DNA of 38,478 nt from Alphaproteobacteria bacterium (GTDB taxonomy: Bacteria > Pseudomonadota > Alphaproteobacteria > Rickettsiales > JABCZZ01), in the NCBI GenBank assembly GCA_013289445.1, contig JABCZZ010000015.1:1-38478 (forward strand), in the 5' to 3' direction. The position numbers and the translations under genes were made by a program. The notes under the pieces were generated by a model. It was not told the DNA's origin, searched no databases, and worked only from the letters and a program-made list of their open reading frames with translations. Shown one piece after another: positions 8,895-16,805 of the stretch (its first letter is position 1; every line of letters begins with the position of its first letter).

Positions 8895-8923
8895 ATTATA
8901 ACAATCTATGGTAGAATATTCAA
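8895..8923 (-). promoter_or_regulatory. Sigma70-type promoter placing the SNase start at or near +1
   Basis: On the minus strand, TTGAAT (8918-8923) and TATAAT (8895-8900) are separated by exactly 17 bp. Transcription should begin about 7 bases after the -10, at 8887-8889, which coincides with the ATG at 8887. No Shine-Dalgarno sequence would be in the message. Confidence 0.55.
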
Positions 8924-9039
8924 TAATATTTCTCCCATATAAGCTGTACTATTTTAATACATATTTATAATTATCAATTGAATAACGATTTTATTCACAC
9001 AACTTATAATAGATTAAATATCCTATTGTGTTTCTAAGT

Positions 9040-9058
9040 AATAATGATTATCACTTGC
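9040..9058. promoter_or_regulatory. Candidate Fur box upstream of the iron-uptake pair
   Basis: AATAATGATTATCACTTGC matches about 14 of 19 positions of the classical Fur consensus and lies 54 bp upstream of the cupredoxin start. The next two genes are iron-import type, so iron-dependent repression is the natural reading. An isolated TATAAT at 9005-9010 could be the -10 of the same promoter. Confidence 0.55.
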
Positions 9059-9111
9059 ATTATTCCATTCATTTCATTCGCCGCCCTTAACTTTTTTCGA
9101 TGGAGCCCTGC

Positions 9112-9438
9112 ATGCGCGCCCGTTTTATTCTTCTTCCGTTTCTTCTGCTTGCCGCCCCCGTCCACGCGCAAGATGCCGCGGATGATTTCACCCTCAAGCT
9201 GAAGGGCGATAAATTTTCTCCCGATCCCCTCACTGTTCCGGCCGGCCAGAAGGTGAAGCTAACCGTGAAGAACGAAACCGCCGCCACTGCCGAATTTGAA
9301 AGCGCTGATTTCAGCCGTGAAAAAGTAGTGCAGCCGGGCAGTCAGATCGTTGTGAACATCGGCCCGCTTGATGCAGGCAAATACACTTACGTCAACGATT
9401 TCCATCGTGAGACCAGCGGCACTATCATTGCAAAGTAA
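9112..9438 (+). CDS. Periplasmic cupredoxin-like protein (EfeO cupredoxin type)
   Basis: ATG 9112 is preferred to ATG 9100 because TGGAG precedes it by a normal distance. The 108-residue product has a cleavable signal peptide (RARFILLPFLLLAAPVHAQ) and a single cupredoxin domain of about 85 residues with the features FSPDPLTVPAGQKVKL, NETAATAEFESADF and DAGKYTYVNDFH. This resembles the Cupredoxin_1 domain found as the N-domain of EfeO or as a stand-alone partner of FTR1 permeases. It is followed after 20 bp by the permease gene. The likely role is handling or oxidising Fe(II) in the periplasm before transport; the copper ligand set is not certain from the sequence. Confidence 0.8.
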   Translation: MRARFILLPFLLLAAPVHAQDAADDFTLKLKGDKFSPDPLTVPAGQKVKLTVKNETAATAEFESADFSREKVVQPGSQIVVNIGPLDAGKYTYVNDFHRETSGTIIAK

Positions 9439-9458
9439 TACGGTTTAGGATTCGTCTC

Positions 9459-10289
9459 ATGCTGTCGACCGCCATCATCATTTTCCGTGAGATTCTTGAG
9501 ATCGCCATGATCCTGGGAGTCGTGCTCGCTGCCACGCGCGGCCTGCCTGCCCGCGGCATCTGGATTGGTGGCGGGTTCGGCGCGGGTCTTCTGGGCGCTT
9601 GCCTCGTGGCGGTATTCGCCCGCGCCATCTCGGATGCGGCCAGCGGCATGGGACAGGAATTTTTCAATGCAATGATTCTCTTTACCGCGACACTGGTGAT
9701 CGGCTGGACCGCCGTGTGGGTGCGCACCCATGCGCGCGAGATGGTGGCGCACATGCGCGAAGTCGGCAAGGACGTGAGTATCGGCAAACTGCCGCATTAT
9801 TCCCTTACCCTCATCATTGGTCTGGCTATCCTGCGCGAAGGTTCGGAAATCGTACTCTTTATCTACGGCATGGTGCTTTCGGGCCAGAGCGTATTTTCCA
9901 TCGCTATGGGAAGTATTCTGGGTCTGGTAATGGGCAGCATCGCCGGCACGCTGTTTTACCTGGGCCTTATCAAAATGTCCGTGCGCTACATGCTCAACTT
10001 CACCGGCTGGCTGCTCATCCTGCTGGTGGCAGGCTTAAGCGCGCAGGGCGCCAGCTATCTCTCGGCGGCGGGCTATTTCTCGTCGCTTTCCACGCCGCTA
10101 TGGAACACGTCATGGCTGCTCTCGGAAGACGGCATTCTGGGCAAAGTGCTGCACACGCTCGTGGGCTATAGCGCACGTCCCACCCTCGTCATGGTCTATT
10201 TCTATTGCGGCACGCTCGCTACCTTGTTTGCCATCATATCGTGGATGGACCGCCGGAAGAAACCGGCGGCCGCGATGGCCGCACGCTAG
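9459..10289 (+). CDS. FTR1-family iron permease (EfeU-like)
   Basis: A 276-residue, seven-span protein. The two REXXE motifs that define the FTR1 family are present: REILE at residues 10-14 in the first helix and REGSE near 126-130 in the fourth. It is the inner-membrane permease of the EfeUOB/FTR1 type. Here it is paired only with a cupredoxin; no EfeB peroxidase or M75 peptidase domain is encoded nearby. It ends in a basic tail (RRKKPAAAMAAR). Its stop overlaps that of the convergent gene by three bases, so no intergenic terminator can exist between them. Confidence 0.88.
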   Translation: MLSTAIIIFREILEIAMILGVVLAATRGLPARGIWIGGGFGAGLLGACLVAVFARAISDAASGMGQEFFNAMILFTATLVIGWTAVWVRTHAREMVAHMREVGKDVSIGKLPHYSLTLIIGLAILREGSEIVLFIYGMVLSGQSVFSIAMGSILGLVMGSIAGTLFYLGLIKMSVRYMLNFTGWLLILLVAGLSAQGASYLSAAGYFSSLSTPLWNTSWLLSEDGILGKVLHTLVGYSARPTLVMVYFYCGTLATLFAIISWMDRRKKPAAAMAAR

Positions 10290-11140
10290 CCTTTACGCCT
10301 GCCGATAGCCGGCAGGTTCGGCAAATTGACGCCCAGCATGCCTGCAGCGCCCTCAAAAAAATCACGCTCGATGGAACGAAGCTCTTCGCGCTCGGTGGCT
10401 TGGCCTGGATTGAGCCCTGTGATTTCCGCCAGTCGCTCGCGCAGAATGCCCAGCATGCCCCCTGCATTCGCAGGAGTGGGGGTTTTGCCGAAAAGAACTT
10501 CACTCTGCAGCGAGGCCATCGGGCTTTTTCTTTCCGTACGCTTCTCAAGCAGCAGCATGTCTTTCACCATGTTGATGAACGGCGCTCTGGGTATTTCTTC
10601 TTCCCCCTGCTCCAGCGCGTCGCGTTTCAGCCCGTTTCTGAAATCGGCAAGCATCATATTGACATAATCCGCCTTACGATCCTTATCCATCGCAAGACAT
10701 GCCGAGAAATTGCAGAGCAATGCTTCTGCGATGTCCTGCTTGACGAGCTTGCCTGCAATTTTTCTGACCTCGGCACTCGGCTCTTTATTTCCGTCCGCAA
10801 GCGCATCTCCCAATAGCGCCATTTCGTCTTGGGTCACCTGCTCCAAAGGAATGCGATTGGCATTATGAAGCAGCGTTTTCATGTCGCGGATATCGATGCC
10901 GAATTGCTTGAACAGACCTCCCTGGAGCTGGCTTTCAACATGTCTTACCGCCGCTTCCGACTCCTGCAAAATCTGCTTCATCATCGGCTCCCATGGAGTT
11001 CCGGCGCCAGGGAAGCTGTACTGGTTAAGCACCTGCACCGTCTCGTGCATCATGCGCACGAATTCATCAAGATACGGGCCTTTCAGAGGCACTGAAACCA
11101 AATCACTTCCGGAGTCTTTGTCAAAGAATGTGCTGGTCAT
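10286..11140 (-). CDS. Hypothetical protein, last gene of the pnt cluster
   Basis: A 284-residue soluble protein, predicted mainly helical, without signal peptide or transmembrane segment. Recognisable stretches are VRMMHETVQVLNQYSFPGAG near the N-terminus, an Asp/Lys-rich central region (DIRDMKTLLHNANRI, CLAMDKDRKADYVN) and a C-terminus ending LPAIGRRKG. It starts two bases after the stop of the PLD-like gene, so it is probably co-transcribed with the transhydrogenase genes, but nothing in the sequence ties it to that enzyme. I do not recognise a family. Its 3' end overlaps the permease stop. Confidence 0.65.
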   Translation of the reverse strand: MTSTFFDKDSGSDLVSVPLKGPYLDEFVRMMHETVQVLNQYSFPGAGTPWEPMMKQILQESEAAVRHVESQLQGGLFKQFGIDIRDMKTLLHNANRIPLEQVTQDEMALLGDALADGNKEPSAEVRKIAGKLVKQDIAEALLCNFSACLAMDKDRKADYVNMMLADFRNGLKRDALEQGEEEIPRAPFINMVKDMLLLEKRTERKSPMASLQSEVLFGKTPTPANAGGMLGILRERLAEITGLNPGQATEREELRSIERDFFEGAAGMLGVNLPNLPAIGRRKG

Positions 11141-11142
11141 GG

Positions 11143-11715
11143 TTATTTCTTTTTATCGTCCTTCATTTCCACCGAGTTGTCCCACAGGCCTTGCCAATTG
11201 CTGAGATAGCGTTTGGCAAGATCGGGGGCGCCCGCAATAATCAGCAGCGCGGTGGCGTTTTTCTGGCCTTCATCGGCTGCCGCGATACCCGCGATTTTGC
11301 CGACAATGATTTTGCTGTCGTCGATAATCATATAGCTCGCGTACAGATGATCATATTTGACCGCCATGCGCGGCGGCTGGCTCATCGCCAGCAGGAAAGG
11401 CGCAGCGGAAGTGCCGGTATGGTCATTGCCCTTGTCGAGCACAATCTGCACGTCTTTGCCCGAACGCTTGGCCGCCACCAGCGCCTCGGCGACAGGCTTG
11501 GAAGTAAAGAACTGCGCTGCGACGCGAACCGATTTCTGCGCTGAACTGATGGATTTCACCACCACCTTATCGGCATCTTCTCCAGGAGAGAATACCGTAT
11601 CGAAACTGGCGCCGCTTGCCGAAACGGTCGGGCGCGGATCATCACCAAACATGGCGGCCTGAGCGCAAAACGGCAAAGCAAGAAACAGGCAGAAGGCAGG
11701 CAAAGTACGTTTCAT
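11143..11715 (-). CDS. PLD-superfamily (Nuc-like) protein with degenerate active site
   Basis: A 190-residue exported protein. The second of two nearby ATGs (11715) is chosen because AGGGA lies 7 bases upstream; the first, at 11721, is too close. A signal peptide (KRTLPAFCLFLALPFCAQA) precedes a Nuc/phospholipase-D type domain: SAQKSVRVAAQFFTSKPVAEAL, GKDVQIVLDKG, MIIDDSKIIVGK and ALLIIAGAPDLAKRYLSNWQ. Aligned to the family HxKxxxxD motif, His is Tyr125 and Lys is Ser127; only Asp132 remains. The following GSxN is GKxA (139-142). It should therefore not cleave phosphodiesters by the usual mechanism. Tightly linked downstream of pntB. It may be a binding or scaffold derivative of the nuclease fold. 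Confidence 0.72.
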   Translation of the reverse strand: MKRTLPAFCLFLALPFCAQAAMFGDDPRPTVSASGASFDTVFSPGEDADKVVVKSISSAQKSVRVAAQFFTSKPVAEALVAAKRSGKDVQIVLDKGNDHTGTSAAPFLLAMSQPPRMAVKYDHLYASYMIIDDSKIIVGKIAGIAAADEGQKNATALLIIAGAPDLAKRYLSNWQGLWDNSVEMKDDKKK

Positions 11716-11725
11716 GATCATGTCC

Positions 11726-13117
11726 CTAATGTAGTGATTTGACTAAAGCTTCCGTGACCTTCTTGGCATCGCCAAACAGCATCATGGTATTATCCTGGAA
11801 AAACAGCGCGTTTTCAATACCCGCATATCCCGCATTCATGCTGCGTTTGACGAAGATGACCGTCTTGGCGCTCGCTACGTCGAGCACCGGCATGCCGAAG
11901 ATGGGGCTCTTGGGATCGTTTTTTGCCGCTGGATTAGTGACATCGTTAGCACCGATCACATAGGCAACGTCGGCAGTGGAAAATTCGCGGTTGATGTCCT
12001 CAAGCTCAAACACCTGATCGTAAGGCACATTGGCTTCGGCAAGCAGTACGTTCATATGCCCGGGCATACGGCCCGCCACCGGATGGATGGCATAGCGCAC
12101 GGAGATACCGCGTTTTTCAAGCGCTGCCGCCATTTCACGCACGGCATGCTGCGCCTGCGCCACCGCCATGCCGTACCCCGGCACGATGATGACGCTAGCG
12201 GCATTCTCGAGCAGAAAGGCAGCATCTTCCGGACTGCCCGTTTTCACCGGCTGGTCATCCTTGACAATACCCGCCGCCGACGTTGAGGCATCCGTGCCGA
12301 ATCCCCCAAGGATAACATTGACGATCGAACGATTCATCGCCTTGCACATAATATAAGAAAGAATCGCACCGCTTGCGCCAATCAGCGCACCGGCAATAAT
12401 GAGCAGCGGATTGCCCAGCGTGAAGCCGATGCCAGCGGCTGCCCAGCCAGAGTAGGAATTGAGCATCGAGACCACGACGGGCATGTCAGCGCCACCAATC
12501 GGGATGATGACAAGAAATCCGATGAGAAAGGCCATCGCCGTCATCAGCAGAAAGAGATTCTGCGACTGGGTGTGGCAGAACATGACGAGCACGACGACAA
12601 TGGCGGCAAGCAGCAGTGCGTTAAGCAAATGCTGCCCGGCAAAGCGCACCGGTGCGCCCGAAACCAAGCCTTGCAGTTTAGCAAACGCTACTACCGAGCC
12701 GGAAAAAGTAATGGCGCCAATGACAGAGCCGAGGCTCATTTCAATGAGACTGGCGAAATGAATATTGCCCACGCTGCCAATGCCATAGGTTTGAGGCGCA
12801 AACAGCGCGGCACAGGCAATCAGCACCGCAGCAAGGCCTACCAGTGAGTGAAATGCCGCCACGAGCTGAGGCATCGCCGTCATGGCAATGCGCCGCGCGA
12901 TCACCATGCCTACCGCCCCGCCGATGACGATGGCGGGAATAATAGTGTGGTACCCATGAATGGCGGGCATATTTAGCGTGACGAGAATCGCCAGCGCCAT
13001 GCCGATCATGCCATAGTAGTTGCCACGCTGGGCCGATTGCGGCGAAGACAGCCCGCGCAGCGTCAGGATGAACAGAACGGCGGCAAGCAGATAGAGAAGC
13101 GAGGTGCTGTTGCTCAT
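11726..13117 (-). CDS. pntB: NAD(P) transhydrogenase subunit beta
   Basis: 463 residues from ATG 13117, which overlaps the stop of the upstream gene (13114-13117); a longer frame to 13210 would run into that gene. The N-terminal 270 residues hold about nine membrane spans (domain II). The C-terminal 180 residues are the NADP(H)-binding domain III with [46 protein letters not shown] and [10 protein letters not shown]. Length and architecture match the PntB of three-subunit transhydrogenases. It couples hydride transfer from NADH to NADP+ to proton entry at the inner membrane. Confidence 0.93.
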   Translation of the reverse strand: MSNSTSLLYLLAAVLFILTLRGLSSPQSAQRGNYYGMIGMALAILVTLNMPAIHGYHTIIPAIVIGGAVGMVIARRIAMTAMPQLVAAFHSLVGLAAVLIACAALFAPQTYGIGSVGNIHFASLIEMSLGSVIGAITFSGSVVAFAKLQGLVSGAPVRFAGQHLLNALLLAAIVVVLVMFCHTQSQNLFLLMTAMAFLIGFLVIIPIGGADMPVVVSMLNSYSGWAAAGIGFTLGNPLLIIAGALIGASGAILSYIMCKAMNRSIVNVILGGFGTDASTSAAGIVKDDQPVKTGSPEDAAFLLENAASVIIVPGYGMAVAQAQHAVREMAAALEKRGISVRYAIHPVAGRMPGHMNVLLAEANVPYDQVFELEDINREFSTADVAYVIGANDVTNPAAKNDPKSPIFGMPVLDVASAKTVIFVKRSMNAGYAGIENALFFQDNTMMLFGDAKKVTEALVKSLH

Positions 13118-13611
13118 GCGTTGCCGATCTTGTCGTTGTTGCATTTGTGATAGATAAGACCGAGCACGATGCCCGCAAGCAAGCCGATGAGCGCATAACC
13201 CACAAGCCACGAAAGCGCCAGCGACATTGGAATGGGAAGGTATGCGACCGTACCAAAATTGGTGATGCCGATGATCACGCCGATCTTAAGGCCGAACTTC
13301 GCGCCTTTGCCCACAGGGCATTTGCCCTGTTGCACGGCCCCGCTGGCAATGCAGTTATAAAGACAGGTCATGATCAGAGCTACTACTGCATTGCGGATCA
13401 GATGGATGTAGAAATAATCCTGCATCTGCGCCGCTGGCCGCCAGACAGCGGCCGTCGCCTGATAGGCAGGCATGAGCAGCACATGATGCAGCAGCCCTTC
13501 GCTAAGCATAAAGACGACAAAGACCGCGAAGGCAGGCAGAAGGCAGCTTTTTACCACGCAGCATTTCTTGTGATCGGTGGCGCATTTTGCGCCGCAGCTA
13601 TTATTATCCAT
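13114..13611 (-). CDS. Membrane protein with Cys-rich N-terminus, inserted between pntAb and pntB
   Basis: 165 residues from ATG 13611, with AAGGAGG in good position. The N-terminus [20 protein letters not shown] has four cysteines and a fifth follows at residue 23, which looks like a metal or redox site facing the cytoplasm. Four hydrophobic segments follow, with [15 protein letters not shown] in a loop and a GxxxG-rich last helix ([17 protein letters not shown]). The gene overlaps pntAb by 8 bases and pntB by 4, so it is translationally embedded in the transhydrogenase operon. I do not recognise the family. A role in assembly or regulation of the transhydrogenase is only a guess from position. 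Confidence 0.7.
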   Translation of the reverse strand: MDNNSCGAKCATDHKKCCVVKSCLLPAFAVFVVFMLSEGLLHHVLLMPAYQATAAVWRPAAQMQDYFYIHLIRNAVVALIMTCLYNCIASGAVQQGKCPVGKGAKFGLKIGVIIGITNFGTVAYLPIPMSLALSWLVGYALIGLLAGIVLGLIYHKCNNDKIGNA

Positions 13612-13945
13612 GAGAGCCTCCTTTGGCAGTGGTGGGTTTCTTTTTAAACATCTGCAGCATGCGCGCGGTGACGGTGAAGCCGCCGAAAATATTGACCGAC
13701 GCCAGTGCAATGGCGGCCGTGCCGAGAATCGCAGAAATGCTGCCGTCGCCCGGCCCCGCCGCAATGATGGCGCCGACGATGATGATGCCCGAAACTGCAT
13801 TGGTGACCGCCATCAGTGGGGTATGCAACGCCGGCGTGACACGCCAGACGACATAATAGCCGACAAAACAGGCGAGCACGAACACGGTAAGCCCGAAGAT
13901 AAAGGGGTCAATGGCAGGATGCGCGGTTTCAATAATTTCTACCAT
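13604..13945 (-). CDS. pntAb: NAD(P) transhydrogenase subunit alpha, membrane part
   Basis: 113 residues with three or four membrane spans: [20 protein letters not shown], the conserved [20 protein letters not shown], and [19 protein letters not shown], ending in a basic Lys-rich tail. This is the separate domain II segment of the alpha subunit, as in Rhodospirillum rubrum, where alpha is split into PntAa and PntAb. It lies downstream of pntAa with one extra gene between them. Its 3' end overlaps the next gene by 8 bases. Confidence 0.92.
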   Translation of the reverse strand: MVEIIETAHPAIDPFIFGLTVFVLACFVGYYVVWRVTPALHTPLMAVTNAVSGIIIVGAIIAAGPGDGSISAILGTAAIALASVNIFGGFTVTARMLQMFKKKPTTAKGGSHG

Positions 13946-13982
13946 GGATTCCTCCTATTCCTGTTTAGCCGTTCAGAGCCTA

Positions 13983-14450
13983 TCAAAGCTTGGGCACGGG
14001 TGCAAAATATTCGGACTCGATCTTCATGTAATAAATTTCCCATGCGCGCTTGGTGTCGCCTTTTCTTACCGTAATGGCTATTTTCGCAGGGCCGGCATCA
14101 TATTCAGCAGCGCAATGATAGGTCGCAGCGGCATATCGTTCAGAACCAACGGTCAGTGTTGCCGTATTCATCAGATCGCAATTGGCAGGCTTCTTGAGCT
14201 TGCCTAGTGTGCGCCATACGGCAAAAATCTGCTCCACTCCCTGCCCCTTGCCATTCATGGCTTGCACCAGCCCCGGATCGGCGCGTTTCACAAAGATCTT
14301 TGGATCCCATGTGCCGGAAAATGCCTCCAGTGAATTGCCGACAAAATAACCCGACTGGTCGGCCACTTCTTTATAGCCGAGATAGCTGTAAACGCCGAAT
14401 GCCGCGATACCGGCGAAGACAATAAGGAGAAGTGCGGAAGTTTTCTGCAT
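13983..14450 (-). CDS. Hypothetical membrane-anchored or secreted protein
   Basis: 155 residues from ATG 14450, four bases after the pntAa stop. The longer frame to 14663 would lie inside pntAa. An N-terminal hydrophobic segment (TSALLLIVFAGIAAFGVYSY) acts as anchor or signal. The rest is a small periplasmic-type domain with SGYFVGNSLEAFSG, FVKRADPGLVQAMNGKGQG, one CDLMN and one HCAAEY cysteine, and WEIYYMKIES near the end. The general look (a helix of the type FAVWRTLGKLKK followed by a beta-rich domain) is like small unknown domains measuring product formation or folding, but I cannot name the family. It separates pntAa from pntAb. Confidence 0.65.
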   Translation of the reverse strand: MQKTSALLLIVFAGIAAFGVYSYLGYKEVADQSGYFVGNSLEAFSGTWDPKIFVKRADPGLVQAMNGKGQGVEQIFAVWRTLGKLKKPANCDLMNTATLTVGSERYAAATYHCAAEYDAGPAKIAITVRKGDTKRAWEIYYMKIESEYFAPVPKL

Positions 14451-14454
14451 AGGC

Positions 14455-15597
14455 TTACTTGAATTGGGGATGAACGACGCTGCCCTGATGCGTAAGCAGC
14501 GTGCCTTTGACAAGCTCGTCCTCGAAATTGATCGCGAATTGTTTTTCCTTATTGAAGAAGGTCGCGATGAAATTATAGAGATTGCGCGCATACAGCGGCG
14601 TGGCATCCGCTGCCACACGGCTGGGCATGTTGGTATGGCCAAGAATAGTGACACCGCTTGCATTTATCACCTGGTCAGGCTTGGAAAGCGGGCAGTTGCC
14701 ACCGCTTGCCACCGCCAGATCGACGATGACCGCGCCTTTTTTCATCTCCTTCACCATCGCCTCGGTGATGAGCACAGGTGCGGGCTTTCCCGGAATAAGT
14801 GCCGTGGCAATGGCAACATCCATGGCCTTGAGCGTCTCGGCAATCAGCGCTGATTGTTTGCGTTTATAGTCTTCGCTCATTTCCTTGGCGTAGCCGCCAG
14901 CGGTTTCTGCCGCCTTGGTCTCTTCCGACGGCACTTCAACAAATTTTGCGCCTAAGCTTTCCACTTGTTCCTTCACCGCCGGGCGCACGTCAAACGCCAG
15001 CACCACGGCACCCAGACGCTTGGCGGTGGCAATCGCCTGCAGCCCTGCCACACCCGCGCCGAGCACCAGCACTTTGGCGGGTGGCACGGTGCCGGCCGAC
15101 GTCATCATCATCGGGGTGGCTTTGCCCAGCGCCGCCACTGCGTCGATCACTGCGCGGTACCCTGCGAGATTGGCTTGGGAGGAAAGCACGTCCATCGACT
15201 GCGCACGCGAGATGCGCGGCATCAGCTCCATGGCAAAAGAAGTGATACCCCGCGAGGCAAGCGTCGCCAGCATCGCTTTATTGGTATAGGGCGCAAGCGT
15301 GCCTATAAGCAGCGCGCCTGCAGGCAATTGCTCAATGATCGCGGCCGGGGGCGGCTCGACACTGAGCAGCATCTGCGTGCCAGCGATGGTATCTTTCGCA
15401 GTGCTCTTTATCTGCGCGCCCGCCGCGCTGAACGTCTCGTCGGCAATGCCCGATGCCAGCCCGGCGCCCGTCTCGATATTTATCTGCAATCCCAGCGCGG
15501 CATATTTCTTCACCGCGTCTTGCGATATCGCGACGCGGCGTTCCTGCGCTCCTGTTTCCTTCAATACCGAAAGAATTGCCATGGCTGGATCTGACAT
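14455..15597 (-). CDS. pntAa: NAD(P) transhydrogenase subunit alpha, NAD-binding part
   Basis: 380 residues from ATG 15597. Alternative starts are ATG 15609 (4 residues longer) and ATG 15582; none has a clear Shine-Dalgarno. The N-terminus AILSVLKETGAQERRVAIS is the alanine dehydrogenase/PNT N-domain, and KVLVLGAGVAGLQAIATAKR is the Rossmann nucleotide-binding loop for NAD(H). It carries the mobile-loop region (SEDYKRKQSALI) and ends with LLTHQGSVVHPQFK. R. rubrum domain I has about the same length. A cytoplasmic dimer that delivers hydride to PntB domain III. First gene of a seven-gene minus-strand cluster. Confidence 0.93.
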   Translation of the reverse strand: MSDPAMAILSVLKETGAQERRVAISQDAVKKYAALGLQINIETGAGLASGIADETFSAAGAQIKSTAKDTIAGTQMLLSVEPPPAAIIEQLPAGALLIGTLAPYTNKAMLATLASRGITSFAMELMPRISRAQSMDVLSSQANLAGYRAVIDAVAALGKATPMMMTSAGTVPPAKVLVLGAGVAGLQAIATAKRLGAVVLAFDVRPAVKEQVESLGAKFVEVPSEETKAAETAGGYAKEMSEDYKRKQSALIAETLKAMDVAIATALIPGKPAPVLITEAMVKEMKKGAVIVDLAVASGGNCPLSKPDQVINASGVTILGHTNMPSRVAADATPLYARNLYNFIATFFNKEKQFAINFEDELVKGTLLTHQGSVVHPQFK

Positions 15598-15693
15598 GGT
15601 CAGCAACATAATGTCAATGAGTATAGGCGCTTGCGTGGGCAGGCGGAGGAGCTTTTACGACGACCTTGCAGGGGAGATTTTGTGGAACAACAT

Positions 15694-15713
15694 CAGGGGC
15701 GGCGCACCCCCTG
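15694..15713 (-). terminator. Weak hairpin after the diguanylate cyclase gene
   Basis: CAGGGG and CCCCTG form a six-pair stem around an eight-base loop, just past the stop of the minus-strand gene ending at 15720. The bases after it (ATGTTGTTCC on the minus strand) are only partly T-rich, so intrinsic termination is possible but not strong. Confidence 0.35.
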
Positions 15714-15719
15714 CTATTA

Positions 15720-16436
15720 TCAGACGACTTCTTTGCTGCTTTTCTTGTCGCGGTACATTTCCGCGTCAGCACCGGCGAGCGCGGCTTCGGCATCGTCGCC
15801 CTTCTTCACTTCGTAGGCACCCACCGACGCCGTGACGGTGATGGGCTGCTTGTCCCAGATAAAGGAGCTCTGCGCGATACGCTCGGCGATCTTCCTGCCC
15901 CGCATGCGGGCAGAGGAAAAACTTGCATAATACATGATAATGGCGAATTCATCGCCGCTTAAGCGCGCCATGAAGTCCGAACCGCGCAACGATTCGAGCA
16001 GTACCTTGGAGATGTGACGAATGGCCATGTCGCCTGCGGCATGGCCGTAGCGATCATTGATCATCTTGAAATCGTTGAGGTCAAAATAGAGCACCGAGCA
16101 GGCATGCCCGTAACGCTGATGCATGGCGACCGCCCAGGCGAGCCTGCGCATGAACGCGCGGCGGTTAGGCACGGGAGCGACGCAGTCCACATCCACCAGA
16201 CGCTCAAGCTCGGCGAAATTCTCCTGCGCCTGCGCCAGTTCATGCGTGACGTCGTCAAGCTTCTCCAGCAGCGCCGAGACGGCCAGCTGTACGGGTTCGG
16301 TCATTTCTTTCGCGGGAATGCCGAGCGAGCGCATGCGCTCCTGCACGGACGATTTGGCATGGGCGGCCAGGATGCCGCCGAGAAGATCCTTCATTGCGCT
16401 GGGCGTGTCTTTATCGCTCTTTTTGCCTTGTTTCAT
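15720..16436 (-). CDS. Diguanylate cyclase (GGDEF domain)
   Basis: 238 residues from an ATG preceded by GAGG. The N-terminal 80 residues are helical, with a coiled-coil-like stretch VSALLEKLDDVTHELAQAQE; no transmembrane segment. The GGDEF domain starts near residue 85 (DCVAPVPNRRAF). The metal-binding aspartate lies in YFDLNDFK (residue 119), the active loop is SGDEF at 160-164, and the inhibitory I-site RxxD is RGSD at 151-154, exactly five residues upstream. Serine at the first loop position is tolerated in active cyclases. It should make c-di-GMP in the cytoplasm and be subject to product inhibition. Monocistronic by its surroundings. Confidence 0.88.
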   Translation of the reverse strand: MKQGKKSDKDTPSAMKDLLGGILAAHAKSSVQERMRSLGIPAKEMTEPVQLAVSALLEKLDDVTHELAQAQENFAELERLVDVDCVAPVPNRRAFMRRLAWAVAMHQRYGHACSVLYFDLNDFKMINDRYGHAAGDMAIRHISKVLLESLRGSDFMARLSGDEFAIIMYYASFSSARMRGRKIAERIAQSSFIWDKQPITVTASVGAYEVKKGDDAEAALAGADAEMYRDKKSSKEVV

Positions 16437-16505
16437 GCGGCCTCTGCGCTTTCGTATTCACTTACTTTCGCTATACCACTTTTCGTATATTCGCGAAAGA
16501 ACAAG

Positions 16506-16534
16506 TTGACAGCCGTTTTCAACGCATGTTACCA
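16506..16534 (+). promoter_or_regulatory. Possible promoter for the mgtA leader
   Basis: A perfect -35 hexamer TTGACA at 16506-16511 is followed, 17 bp on, by the poor -10 TTACCA at 16529-16534. Transcription from here would include the structured leader at 16617-16702. Confidence 0.3.
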
Positions 16535-16616
16535 AGACGGCGGTTTTAACAATGACGGAGACTTCAGTGTCTGACGGCCGAACGACGTCGATTATACGGC
16601 TTGCAGTCGTTTCCAT

Positions 16617-16702
16617 GGGTTAGGTGAGCTGCCTTCCCCGGATACGCCGCAAGCGCCACGGGGAAAAAGTACGGGTAGAAGATTAAGCGCGCCTTGCAAC
16701 CC
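16617..16702 (+). promoter_or_regulatory. Structured 5' leader of the Mg2+ ATPase gene, M-box-like riboswitch candidate
   Basis: This lies in the 369-bp gap upstream of the MgtA-type gene. Nested pairings can be drawn by hand: GGGTT 16617-16621 with AACCC 16698-16702; AGGTGAGC 16622-16629 with GCGCGCCT 16687-16694 (one mismatch, one wobble); TTCCCC 16634-16639 with GGGGAA 16660-16665; then GG/CC and CGC/GCG with a five-base loop. The sequence GTTAGGTGAG (16619-16628), followed by ATACGC (16642-16647) and GCGCCA (16653-16658), resembles in order the conserved parts of the ykoK/M-box Mg2+ riboswitch as I remember it, but the element is shorter and lacks one arm. No other genes are in the gap. 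Confidence 0.5.
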
Positions 16703-16740
16703 TTTAACTCTTTCTTTGACGTATCTGAATCGACCCGCAA

Positions 16741-16762
16741 ACATTCTTGATTTTAAGAATGT
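16741..16762 (+). repeat. Perfect 8-bp hairpin in the mgtA leader
   Basis: ACATTCTT and AAGAATGT pair perfectly around the loop GATTTT, 43 bases before the ATG at 16806. No T-run follows, so it is not a classical terminator. It could be the expression platform of the upstream structured element. Confidence 0.5.
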
Positions 16763-16805
16763 CCGCCGTCACGCATTGTCGAAAAAAACAAGAAAGTGTC
16801 GGCAT

